The translations under genes were made by a program, and so were the position numbers. Source: Calonectria ilicicola (lineage: Eukaryota; Ascomycota; Sordariomycetes; Hypocreales; Nectriaceae). From it: DNA of 64,000 bases. This document shows positions 1 to 11,458 of this stretch, piece by piece; position 1 is the first letter of the stretch; every line of letters starts with the position of its first letter. The stretch is taken from positions 4,712,001 through 4,776,000 of the forward strand of contig CP085832.1 of the NCBI GenBank assembly GCA_020809705.1, written 5' to 3'. Below the pieces are notes generated by a model. That model was not told the origin of the DNA and did not search any database. It saw only the letters and a list, made by a program, of their open reading frames with translations.

Positions 1-148
1 ATGTGAGCACTCTAAAATATCCCAACACTATAAATTATTCATACGTATCGCTATTCCAATGACTACATAATATAGATGTTGACAAGCAGAGAAAAGTATC
101 GTCATATCATAGAGCCGAAATTATAATCACCTGTACAGAGGCTCATCC

Positions 149-2394
149 TTACTCATTAGCCATTTCGTTCCACAGCTGATCTAAATCCACATGAGTGAAT
201 AGGCTGTCAAAATCCGGAACATTTCCGAGCTCTTCAAAAATGTCCAATGATCCGGTGGCAGGGATCGACCCTTGCACGTGTAAAAGATTTGGGAGCGTAG
301 AATCTCCACCATGTTCTGCTTGTGCCATAATTTCGGTACTTTCAAGGCTTTGGAAATCCGCAAACGGCGACTGTTGGCTGGACGCCTCTGATGAACCTGA
401 TTGAGCCTGGCTAGAAGATGGCTCTACGGGGGCTGCAAACTCAAGCGGAAGCGAATTGACAACATTCCACTTTTGAGCCAGTACCCGAATGACTTTGATG
501 CTCTTATTGGCTCTCATGGGCCATATCCTTCTCAGTTCGCTTAGCATCCCTAAACACTGACGCAGCCAACGCGTGCTCTGGCGATGGAGCACGGAGCCGT
601 GTGTAGTTGCGTTCATTAGATGAACGAGGGCGGCACTAAGAAGATGGTGAACAAGGATTGGATGTGACGCGGTGAATGTATGAGCATTGCGATACACCCG
701 CACTAATCGTGTTGTTTCAGAGGCTGCAGTCGTGATGGACCTCAAAACGAGTCGCATACTGCTCGAGTCTGTACTGTCCTCTTCAAGAAAGCTCCGGCAT
801 TTCGAAAAAAGACGCAAGAATGGCGTTACAGTAACGAGAATTGCCATATGGAATTGCAAATGAAATAACAAGACGGATTTTTCTAGGGTTGGTGTGAGGT
901 TGAGTCGGCTAGGTTTTGACTGAAAGAAGGTATTCAGCTGATCGATAGTTGAGACAAGAAACCCGACTTGCTGTGTCGGAGGTTTTGTTTCAAATGCGGG
1001 AGCGAAACTAAATTGCGAATTATTAGACAGCAATTTCATGATTTGGATTGAGGAATGTGGAAATCTTTGGAAGCAGTTGACTTACATTTCATCCATTACC
1101 CCATCGTGGGCATACCATAGTCTGCATTGCCATGCAAACGACAGCTCTGTTATCGAGGCAATCTCTGGGTTGAATGTACTATCAAAGTCGGGGACATTGA
1201 CTCGCTGCCAAGGAAGAGCGCAATTGCGACCAAGAATGGTAATGGCTGACTTGTCCATAAAGTAGTACATCCAGAACGTCCTAATCTCAGGCGAATTCGG
1301 TTGGAGGGACCGTGCAGCGCACTCATGAACAGCGAGGACGTGCAGTCTTAGGTGAACACACATTCCGCCAGCCATGGAGATGAACATCCATCCAATGTGG
1401 TCTTTGCCCAAAGATAGGGCTCTGAAAGCTAAGACGCAAATACCCTGAATAACTGCGAGCGTAGGTTTTGATCTACAACAGTCAAACACTAATCGTTCCG
1501 CATACTTGGCAAGGTCGTTGCTGATGTGGGTCATGGTCGCATCGCTGCCGCCCAGAAACGCAGCGCCAAGAGCCAGGATGGCAGTGTGGAGAAAGACTTC
1601 ATCAATTATTTGGTTTGGGTAGTTTTCGAGAAATGCTGTTGAGTTATATGGTGTAAACTGATGCTCCTGGTTGGCGCTGTCGAGAAAAGTAGTCGCAAGT
1701 TTGGTCATTAGATCTGAGTCCTCGGAATAGCGGAGAATTTCCGCGGGCGGGTCAAAATGCTCGCTGTCAGCGGGAGACGTTCCTCCCTCATGAGATTCAT
1801 ATGGTGCAGCAGTCCTGTCGTCGTTAACGATGGTTGCACCGTCGCCTAGATTAGTTCGCCACATCATCACACTCAGTTCCTCCATTGCTATCTGGGATCT
1901 TTGTTGATCCTGCAGCCCTCTGTTTCGAGGCGCACTGCCCAGGTCGAGTGCATTCTGTACGTGGGCATGGTTGGCAGTCTGGTTGACAACCTGGTTAACT
2001 GCCGGTTGCGGATTTATTAGTGGATTTGGCAGCGAAATATTTGGGTTGCCAGACTGGTTTACCACCGCCAGCAACGCCTGGATTTGCTGTTCCAGTCCGT
2101 GGACATAATCCTCATCCCAGTACTTTCGCCTAATACCCACAGAACATATGAGCCGCTGTAACGGTGAGTTGACAGGAGCGCTGCAAGGGGACTCACTTCC
2201 TGCTGCGCTTCTCGGTCAGGTAAACACAGGGCTTGCCCACTCTGAGGCACAGGGAACACTCTGGCTTGAGCGCATCGCACTTGACAAGTCTTTAGTAAAT
2301 TACGATCGGGAACTGGCGGACGGCAAATAAAACTCACTTTCCGTTTGCCGGATCGGCAACGTTCGCATGCAAAGGCCATCGGACACTGTGTCAC
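149..2394 (-). CDS. Zn2Cys6 fungal transcription factor with fungal-specific TF domain
   Basis: Four exons on the minus strand: 2394-2338, 2279-2197, 2129-1086 and 1007-149. The joined frame is open and encodes 680 aa. The first intron splits the zinc cluster: exon 1 gives ACERCRSGKRK and exon 2 begins CDALKPECSLC. Together they form CX2CX6CX6CX2CX6C, the Zn2Cys6 DNA-binding motif, at about residues 9-36. A short basic linker and a helical stretch (WDEDYVHGLEQQIQALL) follow, as expected of a dimerisation coiled coil. The central part, with segments such as HIGWMFISMAGGMCVHLRLH and IRTFWMYYFMDKS, matches the fungal-specific transcription factor (middle homology) domain. The C-terminus is acidic. 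It is a nuclear regulator by family. Target genes cannot be deduced, although the haloperoxidase-family gene lies next to it in the same orientation. The start is the ATG just before the zinc cluster. Confidence 0.88.
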
Positions 2395-3206
2395 ATACCA
2401 ATAAGCAACGTGACGTTATTGACACCCGCGATTTGAGGAGACACGGCGTTACTCCGCCTTCCAATAAAGTGCTTATCGCGATACGGCCTTTGCTGCCGAG
2501 GATACGCCTAAATAATGTCGGGGTTTAACCTAAAGAGCCAGTGGGGTCAATTCTCACTAGTCTTGTTAGCGTTGTCTGAGACATCGCCAAAGCGTCACTG
2601 TTCCAATCTCCAAAGCCCCCAGTAGACTTGTTGATCACATGTGGATAAAAGTTATGTAATGAATTTATGAAGATATGTTATGATTGCATCCAATGATTTT
2701 ACCATGTGTTCAATAATACGTCACATTCACAATAGCAATCAAGCGACATAATGTCGTAAATTCAAAGAATTCGCATACCCTACAGCCTACAGCCTACCAT
2801 AATTCATACACAGAGTCTCCAAACAGAGAAAAACAAACACATTAATAATATTGAGGCAAAATGGAAAGTTTCTTGGTGATATAGAACTTTTATAGTGGTA
2901 TATTGTAGCTACTAATTCTACAGCATGCGTTGAATGCAACAAGTTCATACTACAGCTCCGTTATCTTATGTCATGAATAGAGCTCTATTTAAAATAGATG
3001 AAAAAGATAAAAATTGGAAACATCCTAGTATTTCCATGATTATAGTGACACATGAAGAGAAAGAAGGATCATAAAGTGCAAAGAATTCAAATGCACTTCA
3101 GGCCATCACGCGCTTAGAAAAGACCAGCTCCAATCATTCAAACAAGTGCTCTGCACTATCGAAATGATTCCCAAATCTTGCAATCTCACAAAATAGTTGG
3201 ATGAGT
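2395..3206. other. Intergenic, AT-rich, no gene seen
   Basis: This stretch holds the upstream region of the Zn2Cys6 gene and the 3' flank of the haloperoxidase-family gene. It is AT-rich with many short A/T runs. I see no coding signal, RNA gene or repeat worth naming. Confidence 0.6.
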
Positions 3207-4214
3207 TTATAGACGGCGCTTGATGATGCCGGCGTGGATACCACCGTCAGCTCTGGCCTTGATGCCGGCGGGCCAAACAGTCTCGTTGATGACCCTGTGG
3301 GTGACATCGTAGAGGTCTTGGGCAGTAACGGCAACAGTGGGGGCACTCCAGCCTAGCTCGACGGGCAGTCTCTCTTCCTCTATTCAAACCAAAAACGCAT
3401 TGGTCAGTATATTTACTTTTTGCAGACGATAGAGGTTGTCTTACCAAACATGACCTTGACTCGGTCCATGCGGACGGTGCCGGTTGTACCATTTCCCAGA
3501 GCAAGGATATAGGCAGCAGTCTCACCGAAGCTGATGGACTCGCTGGTGTCATTGAGGTAGAAGGAAGGGTTGGTGTCCCTGGAATAGATCATGCGGGCAA
3601 GACGGGCATAAGCGGCGGTGGTCGTGTTGATCATATCGCTGCCGTTGAAGTATCCGAGATACTCAGCGTAGACAGTCTGGTTGAAAACCTGAGTGTCGTC
3701 CCAGTAGGCATCGGCACGGCTGTAGTTCAGTGAGTTAGAATTGTATGGATCAATATCCAGGAAAATGGCAAATACCTCAAGCTTCCGTCGTGCTCCAGAA
3801 TGTTGTGGCGGTTAAGGTGGTCCAAATCGAAAGTGGTTGCGCCGGCCTGGGGGTTGGTGAGAAGGGCAGGGTCGAACATCAAGTCGGAAAAGTCGGAGTG
3901 AATGTTGAGACCGTTCTTCATGGCAGTACGGGTAATGTTCTTGCTAATGTTCTTGCCGTCACGAGGCAGGTAGCCGTGGTTGGCAAGAACGTTGAGCATA
4001 GGGCATGGGCTTCGCACTATCAAACAGTTTTAGCTTGCGAGTTCTCGCCGGTAATTCTGAACAAGGTGATTATACCATCAGTAGACTTGGCAGGCATGAA
4101 AACACCCTCTGGGATTTGGTGCTTGTGGCCAGTGCCAGAAAATGGGCACCCAGAAGAAGAAGCAGCAACAGCGCTCACAGCCCCGAGGGCAAGGACAGCA
4201 ATACTAGCGTGCAT
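3207..4214 (-). CDS. Secreted heme-thiolate haloperoxidase / unspecific peroxygenase family protein
   Basis: Four exons: 4214-4076, 4016-3776, 3719-3445 and 3379-3207, encoding 275 aa. Residues 1-18 form a signal peptide (MHASIAVLALGAVSAVAA), so the enzyme is probably exported. It carries the family hallmarks. RSPCPMLN holds the proximal cysteine heme ligand (Cys51), followed by NHGYLPRDGKNI. Further on is Glu121-His122-Asp123 with Ser125 and Ser127-Arg128 (EHDGSLSR), the acid and metal-site signature of short chloroperoxidase-type enzymes. Several N-x-S/T sequons fit a secreted glycoprotein. By family it uses hydrogen peroxide for oxygen transfer or halide oxidation; the substrate is unknown. 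At about 275 aa it is near the size of short family members. The last exon ends in GIIKRRL. The splice joins all preserve frame and all introns are 56-65 nt. Confidence 0.88.
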
Positions 4215-5208
4215 TTTGACTGTGGATTTCCGTCGAGGAGATGGTCCGGAGTGGTCTGTAGATTAGATATTAAGCGGTGATGTGATGGCTCTACTTGATG
4301 TCGAATCGTCTATACATTATATATAATTCTACTTCATCTAGCAAGTCTTCGAGCTCGCTTTGTAATAAGGTATAATTGATAAGAGTAAACTAACGTAATT
4401 CACAACCGAGTGATCCACACAAGCGGGCGATCCATAGAAGCGGACAACCTTGCAGAGAACTCCACAAACACAAATTAGATTGCCTTGTGTGTGCCTCGTG
4501 AAAAGTTTCGCCCGGCCATGATGTACCCCGCTGTGACACCAGCAGGACGACTCGTAAATCCCGAAGGAGGATGGTATACGATGATGTGGAGCCCAGATTT
4601 ACTCCATAGATCGCGGCAGTCGTGTAGTTGGTGCATAACAAAAGTACAAAATCTTACCAAAATGCAAAGTCGCATAAAGAAATTTTATGCTTACCAGATA
4701 AGAGAACTTAGTCTTTGAAGAAGATTGTAGAATACGCCCGTGAAAAGCACAAACGAAGCCATTTTCATGATAATATGCTCGTAAAAGACGCCCAGCGAAT
4801 AAGAGAGGCCTTGTTACGAGCGGGTATAGAAGTAATTAATTAAAGGATGGTGAACCACCTCGCCGCACTTGTGCCTGGCCCACAATTGCTTCGAGACGCG
4901 CTAGAATACTTGCAGAAGCTGGAAGCGTAGGAGCCGTTACATATGGCTGCAGTGCGATTGGAGGAGGAAGAGCACGGGAACCAGGGAGGCCCACGCGTCA
5001 GGCAGGATGAGCCCTGCTTCTCAACGGCACCAAGAAAGATCCAGACAAAGATTAACGAACTAGCCAAAGAGAACACCAAGACAGGGTAAAAAGGTTGAGA
5101 TACTAGAGCATTAATGGACTAGTCCAAAGATCAATTGCATGATATTCAGGCAACATGGAAAAAACATGGGGAAGCTGAGCAAGTTGGTGTTATCGCTAAG
5201 CCTAATGG
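4215..5208. other. Intergenic with a possible degenerate coding relic
   Basis: No intact gene is visible. On the plus strand around 4,870-5,210 one frame reads as protein-like text (for example KINELAKENTKTG, then QATWKKHGEAEQVG) broken by several stop codons. It resembles a decayed gene into which the hAT element inserted. I could not assign it to a family. Confidence 0.3.
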
Positions 5209-5216
5209 GGGGGGAG
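5209..5216. repeat. Left 8-bp target site duplication
   Basis: GGGGGGAG directly precedes the left inverted repeat. The same eight bases directly follow the right inverted repeat. Confidence 0.9.
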
Positions 5217-5236
5217 CAGCGCTGCGGTCAATTCAA
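5217..5236 (+). repeat. Left terminal inverted repeat of the hAT element
   Basis: Twenty bases that match the reverse complement of 8279-8298 without mismatch. A block of TCAATTCAA-like subterminal repeats follows to about 5335. Confidence 0.95.
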
Positions 5237-5746
5237 ATCGCCTCAATTCAATCCAAATCAATTCAATTCAAGCCGGGAAAAGAGGTATTCAATTCAATTC
5301 AAATACAACGATCAAATTGATTGAATTGATTGAGTTGGATATAGGGTATTTAGTGTAGATGTGTGATTTTTTTTGGCTGAGTTTTGGTATCTTTGATGTG
5401 GTTTACCCGGGAGGAATTTCTGCTTAGTCATCGCTTAAAGCGGTATAGCGCGGGTCACATGATCGGTCACATGACCATGATTTTTCAACCATGAAGGAAT
5501 TCTCACCAACCTCACCTTTTCCTGCACATCACACACAAAACTACCCTCCACAACACCACAAAATACAGCCATTTTTGCCTATCGCGTTATTATGCCTTTG
5601 TTTATAATGTTCAGAACTATCATATTAGTCATTTTCTAGCCTCTCCGATCGCCGCCAAGTCCACGTTGCAGAGAAAAGGCCCGGTGCGTCTGCGTCTTTC
5701 TCGCCGTAAAGCGTGGCAGTTAGTCGAGGAACGAGGGGTTAGCAAA

Positions 5747-8169
5747 ATGACCTCTGTGGTCGTTGGAACACATGACGAGCATGAAGATGATGATATCTTC
5801 GTATCTGATTCTTTTTCCTATGATCCGACGCCCTCAACGCCGTCAATAACCTCATCCCCAGTCCCAACCTCGACCTCAACCCCAACCCCGACCTCGACCC
5901 CGTTTTCCTTTCGAACCCGACCGAAGGCACAGTCTGTGACTGCGCAACTTGAAGATTTCAACCTTGAAGATACTCGAAGTCTGATTATTCAAACCCTCCC
6001 TCGAATACGATTTGCACATAAGAGATATTTCCTCTATTCCTGGCTGCATCGGCGCCATAAGCTACGATCCTTTATTATTGAGCACGGCTTTAGTCTCGTT
6101 GAAGTGAATGGAAACACCCTTGGCAGCACCTTTTGGCTATGCCGTTATTGCGACCGGCGAGGACGAACGCAAGGCTGTTTATTTGCTCAGGCAGCGACTT
6201 CGGCAGCAATAGCCCACTTACGAAGTCAACACTCTGTTGCTAAGGGCCAAGACCAAGAGATAACACTGTCGCCAGCTTCTTCTGCCCTCGCCAACCTTCA
6301 TTCACATGCTAGGTCGCCCGCCAAAGAAGAATCTGATGCTTTTGGTGTTGCCGCCGAGCTGAAGGCTGCTCTTATTCACTGGGTTGTTGAGTCAAATATA
6401 TCCTTCAAAGCCATTGAACATAACACCTTCCAACGCCTCTTACGAACGCCAAGTCATATCATCAACGATGCCTTGCCAACACACCAGTCAACTGTGAAGG
6501 CCTGGGTAATGGATGACTTCAAAGCTCGCCAACAAACGATTAAACGCCAGCTTCAACGTGCTCAATCACTCATCCACCTTACCTTCGATGCTTGGACTTC
6601 CCCTAACCAACAGGCCCTCTTGGGGGTCGTCAGTCACTTCATTGACTGTGCCGGCAGCCCACAAACTAAGCTCCTCGCCTTGAAACGTATTTCTGGTGTT
6701 CATTCAGGTGAAAATATCGCCCCTTTGGTATTGGAAGTCATTAAAAACTATGACCTTCAGAGCCTCGGTTTCTTCACATTGGATAACGCCCCTGTTAACG
6801 ATACGTGCCTTAATTATCTCTTTTCCGACCACCTTCCTGCTTTTCCAAGTCAGCCCTTATTTACAGAGCCTTCAATAATTCGACTACGCTGTTGGGGTCA
6901 TGTCATCAACCTTGCTGCCAAAGCCTTCCTTGAGCCCACAGAACAAGCCCGACTTGCCTCACTGAACAATGAAGCTGTTGTACGGCTGACTCCCGAGGAA
7001 CAAGCCAATTTAACTAGCTGGCTCAAGAATGGTCCGGTAGCCAAGCTGTCAGATGTGGTGACATTCATCCGCCGGTCCCCTCAACGTCGGGAAGCCTTTT
7101 CTATCCAGGTTCAATACCAAGTCAACGATGCTGATGATAGCTTATTGGAGGTCAACAACAACATTCAACTATGTAATAATAATGAGACGCGTTGGAATTC
7201 GACTTTTTATATGATTGAACGGGCCCTTCGCCTCAAGGAGTCAATTCAGTCATGGATTGGGGTCAACTCAATGGAAAAGGAAGATCGAAGGCTGCCAACT
7301 AATAAGAGGTTAACCGAGGAAGACTGGGAGGTCTTAACAGAGGTTCATGATCTTCTTCTTCCCTTTCAAGAGGAAACAATGAGGTTCCAATCCCGCCGCC
7401 CCGGCGATATTGGCTGGGTTATTCAGAGCCTCTTCCGATTAACAACTTGGTTCAAAGAACAACGTGATCATCGTGCCCCTGACTCAATTACAGTTGACGA
7501 GCCTCGACGGACCCTTCGAAATACCTCATCACAACGCTCATACAGTCATAGTCAAGCATCCACAATGAAGCCGCGGCAACGGGCTGATGTGAAGGAATAT
7601 TTACGCCTCTGTTGCCAACTATCGATGAACCAATTGGAACGTTACAGGAGCCTATTCGACCACACCCCAGTTTATTGGGCTGCCGCTATCCTTCATCCCT
7701 CCCTAGGGGCCCGTTGGGTCACCTATGTGGAGCCATGTAAAGCAAATCTCATCATTGACCGGTTTCGAGGCTTCTTTTTTGACGGTTGGGCTATTAGTGA
7801 GCGATATCAACAGCCCCAGGCCACAGATTTCCCTGATCAACGTGACGGTTCCCTGCCTGACCTTCTTCCCAATGATTTCTATGAGAACCCAACCAAAAGC
7901 GATGGCCCGGCTGTACACGAATTGAACGCTTGGCTTGGTAGGGCCCTGAAAAGCTGGATAACCCAATCGCCTTTTGGCAACAGCAAAAGCAGGCTTTTCC
8001 TTTAATGAGTCGAATGGCGATAGATATCCTTACAACACCTTCAATGTCAGCCGAATGTGAACGTATATTTAGTCAAGCTAAGTTAACAATAGGGTCACAA
8101 CGGCACAGCCTAGCTGATGAGACCTTGGAAGCTATTGAGTGTTTAAAACACTGGATGACTGACATGTGA
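5747..8169 (+). pseudogene. hAT-family transposase, one frameshift near the 3' end
   Basis: The first ATG of the main frame is at 5747. The frame stays open to 8005 with the hAT layout. Near the N-terminus is a BED-type zinc finger (CRYCDRRGRTQGC followed by HLRSQH). The catalytic region contains LTFDAWTSPNQQALLGVV, and NNETRWNSTFYMIERAL precedes the C-terminal region. The C-terminal dimerisation block (SRMAIDIL, then SAECERIFSQAKLT and HSLADETLEAIECLKHW) is present but in another frame, ending with TGA at 8167-8169. The frame must change around 7,940-7,975, before the segment coding for FWQQQKQAFPLMSR. No convincing intron spans that point: the only GT-AG possibility is about 46 nt and removes conserved text. 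I therefore read a small indel and an inactive gene. Confidence 0.85.
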
Positions 8170-8278
8170 TACGGCACGTGATTCAAATTATCTCAATTCA
8201 ATTCAATCAATTCAATTCGGAAGCCCTCAATTCAAATGCGAATCCCTTCAATTCAAATGTGAAAATCCTGATTGAGAA

Positions 8279-8298
8279 TTGAATTGACCGCAGCGCTG
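8279..8298 (-). repeat. Right terminal inverted repeat of the hAT element
   Basis: Perfect inverted copy of 5217-5236, preceded by TCAATTCAA-type subterminal repeats from about 8190. Confidence 0.95.
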
Positions 8299-8306
8299 GG
8301 GGGGAG
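8299..8306. repeat. Right 8-bp target site duplication
   Basis: GGGGGGAG, identical to 5209-5216. Confidence 0.9.
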
Positions 8307-9625
8307 TAGACCAGGATTAGGGGGGAAAGAAGTAGGGAGAGAACAATAAAACTGGTTCTTGGGGCATTCACTGCAGTGAATATGCCTCGGACACGTAATA
8401 AAAGCAATTGGAGTCTTTTGCAAGAGAAATGGTCTTGTTGAGGCCTAATTTGGGGATTCTAGAAAAGGTCATAGCTAGGCGGGAGAGGATTTCCCAGCCA
8501 ACTTATTTGGGGCATTATTCGGCGGTTCCGACAACACAGCGCCCGCGACGATAAAGTAGAGTGCGGGCACTAAAATTTAGTGAAAAATAAATATAAACCT
8601 GTCTTTCAACATTGTGCTGCAGAATGTGATTTCTTCTAGAAGCCTTCACGACTTAGACGGGATGACGTTGGACATGAGATAATGCGTTCGCAGTGCGCCC
8701 TACGCCCTGCAGCTCGGCGAACCGCCGTAGAACAAGTGTGCTGGACCCTGATTTGCTCATTGGTGCGTCGGGACGAAAATCATGAAGGATTTGCGTGCCT
8801 GTTAATGAGGTACAAACCTTGCTTGCCGACTTACCGGCCAAGTGGATCATTAGGTGGAGTTTGGGGAGCACATCTCTAGATAAGGCTGTAACCAAGCGGG
8901 TTGTGAATTGCTTCGAGGTAAAGTCTGGTGAGGCCATTACGTTACAAAACAAAAGATGACATTTGTTATAATGACTGGAATTATAATAGCAGACGCCAGC
9001 TATTGTCCATTGATATGCATGCAATGGACAAGGTCGTGGATATAATCGTCCAATCCATCGCGCGCGCGTCGCGCGGGGGCCACTAGAAAGTGGAGTGAAA
9101 CGCTCCGTTTCTCGATATCTCATTTGCATTGGGTAGGTCTCCAAGCCCAAAGTTTATTGATCCAGCGGTTAACCACCTAGCCGCATTGCTCGTCAACAGT
9201 TTGGAATCCAAAGCGACGAGCCGGTCTCTCGGGCACCCTTCCGCGCATATGGATCAACAAGGGTAAGCGACAAATCGGAAAAACATGGACCGAACCTGGG
9301 AAGTGGAACTTTCGCCGGGTTTCAAAAGATTGCAGGGTCGCAACTCAAACCATCGCAGTGCAAGGATGGGGGAAAAGGCGGCACGGAAGCTTTACCGAAA
9401 GCCAATTTGACTGGCTCAGCACGTGGGGAAATTGGGCAATGACAAGGGCTACCGAAAGTTAAATGCTGACGTCTTGGCAGCTTTTTTCGTATCCTTCACA
9501 GGTCATATGAGGGCTCTTAGTTTGATTAAGGCTTTGCGGTCGAGACCAACTGCATCTGAGGCAGATCGCGACCCGTTGTGGTGCGTCACGCATCTTAATG
9601 ATGCATTCGATGAAACAGCCCTAGG
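8307..9625. other. Intergenic, no supported gene
   Basis: Open frames here, the longest 165 codons on the minus strand at 8653-9150, show no recognisable domain, start context or splice pattern. A short CG-rich palindromic stretch (GCGCGCGCGTCGCGCG) sits near 9,060-9,076. I see nothing else. Confidence 0.5.
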
Positions 9626-11458
9626 CTAATTTCGAACAGTGACAAATCTACCTTCCTCTATCTGTTGGGCAAGTGGGTTGTACCTCCATCTGCTAAAATA
9701 CGCGGGTGTCGACCCAGCACCGCCGTTACTGGTGGTATATACGCCAAGCAGAGCTCCTAGGAAGCGAGATCGTATTAGATAGTTGTGGTATTTGATAGGT
9801 GACAAAGAAAATGCCATGTGGGACCTGATATGCTCGGCATACTCACCGTGGAAAGGCCCGGATCCACCGGAAACAACCCCAGCACTTACTCCCCCCATGG
9901 CAATTTGCTGCTGCGGGTTCTGTATAGATGCGGCCGAGAACATATATCCTATATCCTTTATAGCCGATACAGTTAACCTGATAGGCTTTTTGAGCCACTG
10001 CCGCGGCACGGCAACACTCTTTGTTTTCGGTACGGTTATCCCCGGTTTTCCTAAAGCTTCAACTTGCAATTGGATCTTCAGCTCTATGTGCTTATCAGAA
10101 GAGCCTACAGAATTAATAATGCCAAGATCAATGTGTTGGAACTGAGTCAGGAAAATCGAGACACCAGCCTCCTCGTTGGCCTCTTGAGGACTGAACGAGA
10201 TGTCAACACTAAAACTAAACAAGGAGCTGGATTGCTTTCGTGAAATGAAGCTGAAGCCATCAGAAATTGGGTCAAACTTTCCATCTGCTGTTAGGTTGGT
10301 TCTAGAAGGCAAAAGCCGCAGGGTGTTGTGGTGCCCTGGCGGTGAGACAGAAAATAGTGACTGCTTGGGCGGCCGCCAGTACAAAAAGTGTCTGGGGATA
10401 GTGGAACCAGGGGCAAAGTCCTCCACATCGCCTTCATCAGCCCAAGGTCCCTCTCCCGGGAGATCTTTGTTCTGGGGCGGCAACGGCCCATCCATGATCC
10501 CTTTGAAGGGGGCTATGCTTGGCCACTCGCCCTCCTTCCAAGTCATGGGAGCCAAAACTGTCTCTCGGCCCATTGGATAAATCTCCCACTCGGGGCCGGA
10601 TCTTGTCGCAAGCCCGACACACCACCAGTTTTTGGACGCGTCCTGGAAGAAATCGAGATGGCCAACTGTTTGAAAAAAGTTGTCTGTGTCCTTGGCAGTG
10701 GCTATTGGGTTTTTATCATATCCCTCATACGGACCCTTTATATTCCTCGATCGCGCAATAACTGCCGAATGGTTGGTTTCTGTGCCACCCTCACTGATGC
10801 TAAGGTAATAATATCCATCTTTTTTATAAAGCTTGGGACCCTCTGGATTACGGTCCCCAGTGCCGTTCCAGACAGTAAACGGCTTTGATACAGATTTTGT
10901 GGCCAGGTCAACTTCATGAATAAAGATGCCTCTGGAAACCGACATGTATAGCTTCCCATCATCGTCCCAAAAGAGGTCCGGGTCAATTTCATTTTCCGGA
11001 TTCTCTAAACGGATGGGATCGCTCCATGCGTCATCGCGGTATGGATCCGTGCTAGTAAATAGGAGAATCTTGGGGCCCCAGGCCTCATACCATGAGACAT
11101 AGGAAGTTATGAGGTAAAAGGTTCCATCTCGATATCGTATAGTTGATGCCCAAATCCCCTCACTCTGTTCGCTGTTGCGATAAAGCTCTGGGACTTGATC
11201 GACACGATTCACCGCATGGCTAGCAAGTTTCCAATTGACTAGGTCCTTGCTTGCCCAAACCGGTGCACCCGGAAATGTCAGAAAAGATGAAGTGGTGCAG
11301 AAAAACGTGTTATCCCACTCGGGCACGAAGGTACAGCTGGGGTCGGGATTGAACCCTGGTATGATTGGGTTGAAAAAGGAATGACCCATGACGCCCCAGA
11401 GCAATTCGCTCATCAATAAAATTGCCGGAGTTAGGTGGGTAAGAATCATCTGGAGCAA
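9626..11458 (-). CDS. Secreted glycoside hydrolase family 43 (beta-xylosidase / arabinofuranosidase type)
   Basis: Single exon of 610 aa. A hydrophobic N-terminus (about residues 1-24) looks like a signal peptide. The GH43 five-bladed propeller follows. NPIIPGFNPDPS carries the catalytic base Asp39, NEIDPDLFWDDDGKLY carries the pKa-modulating Asp159, and NPEGPKLYKKDGYYYL carries the general acid Glu206. A C-terminal beta-sandwich-like half (about residues 330-590) matches the accessory domain of larger GH43 enzymes. By family it removes xylose or arabinose from plant cell-wall xylan or arabinan side chains outside the cell; which sugar cannot be read from sequence alone. The neighbours show no shared pathway. 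Confidence 0.92.
   Translation of the reverse strand: MLQMILTHLTPAILLMSELLWGVMGHSFFNPIIPGFNPDPSCTFVPEWDNTFFCTTSSFLTFPGAPVWASKDLVNWKLASHAVNRVDQVPELYRNSEQSEGIWASTIRYRDGTFYLITSYVSWYEAWGPKILLFTSTDPYRDDAWSDPIRLENPENEIDPDLFWDDDGKLYMSVSRGIFIHEVDLATKSVSKPFTVWNGTGDRNPEGPKLYKKDGYYYLSISEGGTETNHSAVIARSRNIKGPYEGYDKNPIATAKDTDNFFQTVGHLDFFQDASKNWWCVGLATRSGPEWEIYPMGRETVLAPMTWKEGEWPSIAPFKGIMDGPLPPQNKDLPGEGPWADEGDVEDFAPGSTIPRHFLYWRPPKQSLFSVSPPGHHNTLRLLPSRTNLTADGKFDPISDGFSFISRKQSSSLFSFSVDISFSPQEANEEAGVSIFLTQFQHIDLGIINSVGSSDKHIELKIQLQVEALGKPGITVPKTKSVAVPRQWLKKPIRLTVSAIKDIGYMFSAASIQNPQQQIAMGGVSAGVVSGGSGPFHGEYAEHIRSHMAFSLSPIKYHNYLIRSRFLGALLGVYTTSNGGAGSTPAYFSRWRYNPLAQQIEEGRFVTVRN

Larger units (their letters stand above)
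5217..8298 (+). mobile_element. hAT-superfamily DNA transposon, complete ends
   Basis: The element is 3,082 bp. Its two ends are perfect 20-bp inverted repeats (CAGCGCTGCGGTCAATTCAA at 5217-5236, the reverse complement at 8279-8298). It is flanked on both sides by the identical 8-bp sequence GGGGGGAG (5209-5216 and 8299-8306), the target duplication length expected for hAT elements. Just inside each end are clusters of the short motif TCAATTCAA/TTGAATTGA, probably subterminal transposase-binding repeats. The interior encodes a single hAT transposase. The unmutated ends and duplication suggest a fairly recent insertion, but the transposase frame is broken, so this copy would need a transposase supplied in trans. 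Confidence 0.95.

Noticed and set aside
4840..5079. 79-codon minus-strand open frame with a hydrophobic start
   Set aside because: It is antisense to the decayed plus-strand text, with no other support.
8653..9150. 165-codon minus-strand open frame
   Set aside because: No recognisable motif, unusual composition, no splice partners and no promoter-like context.
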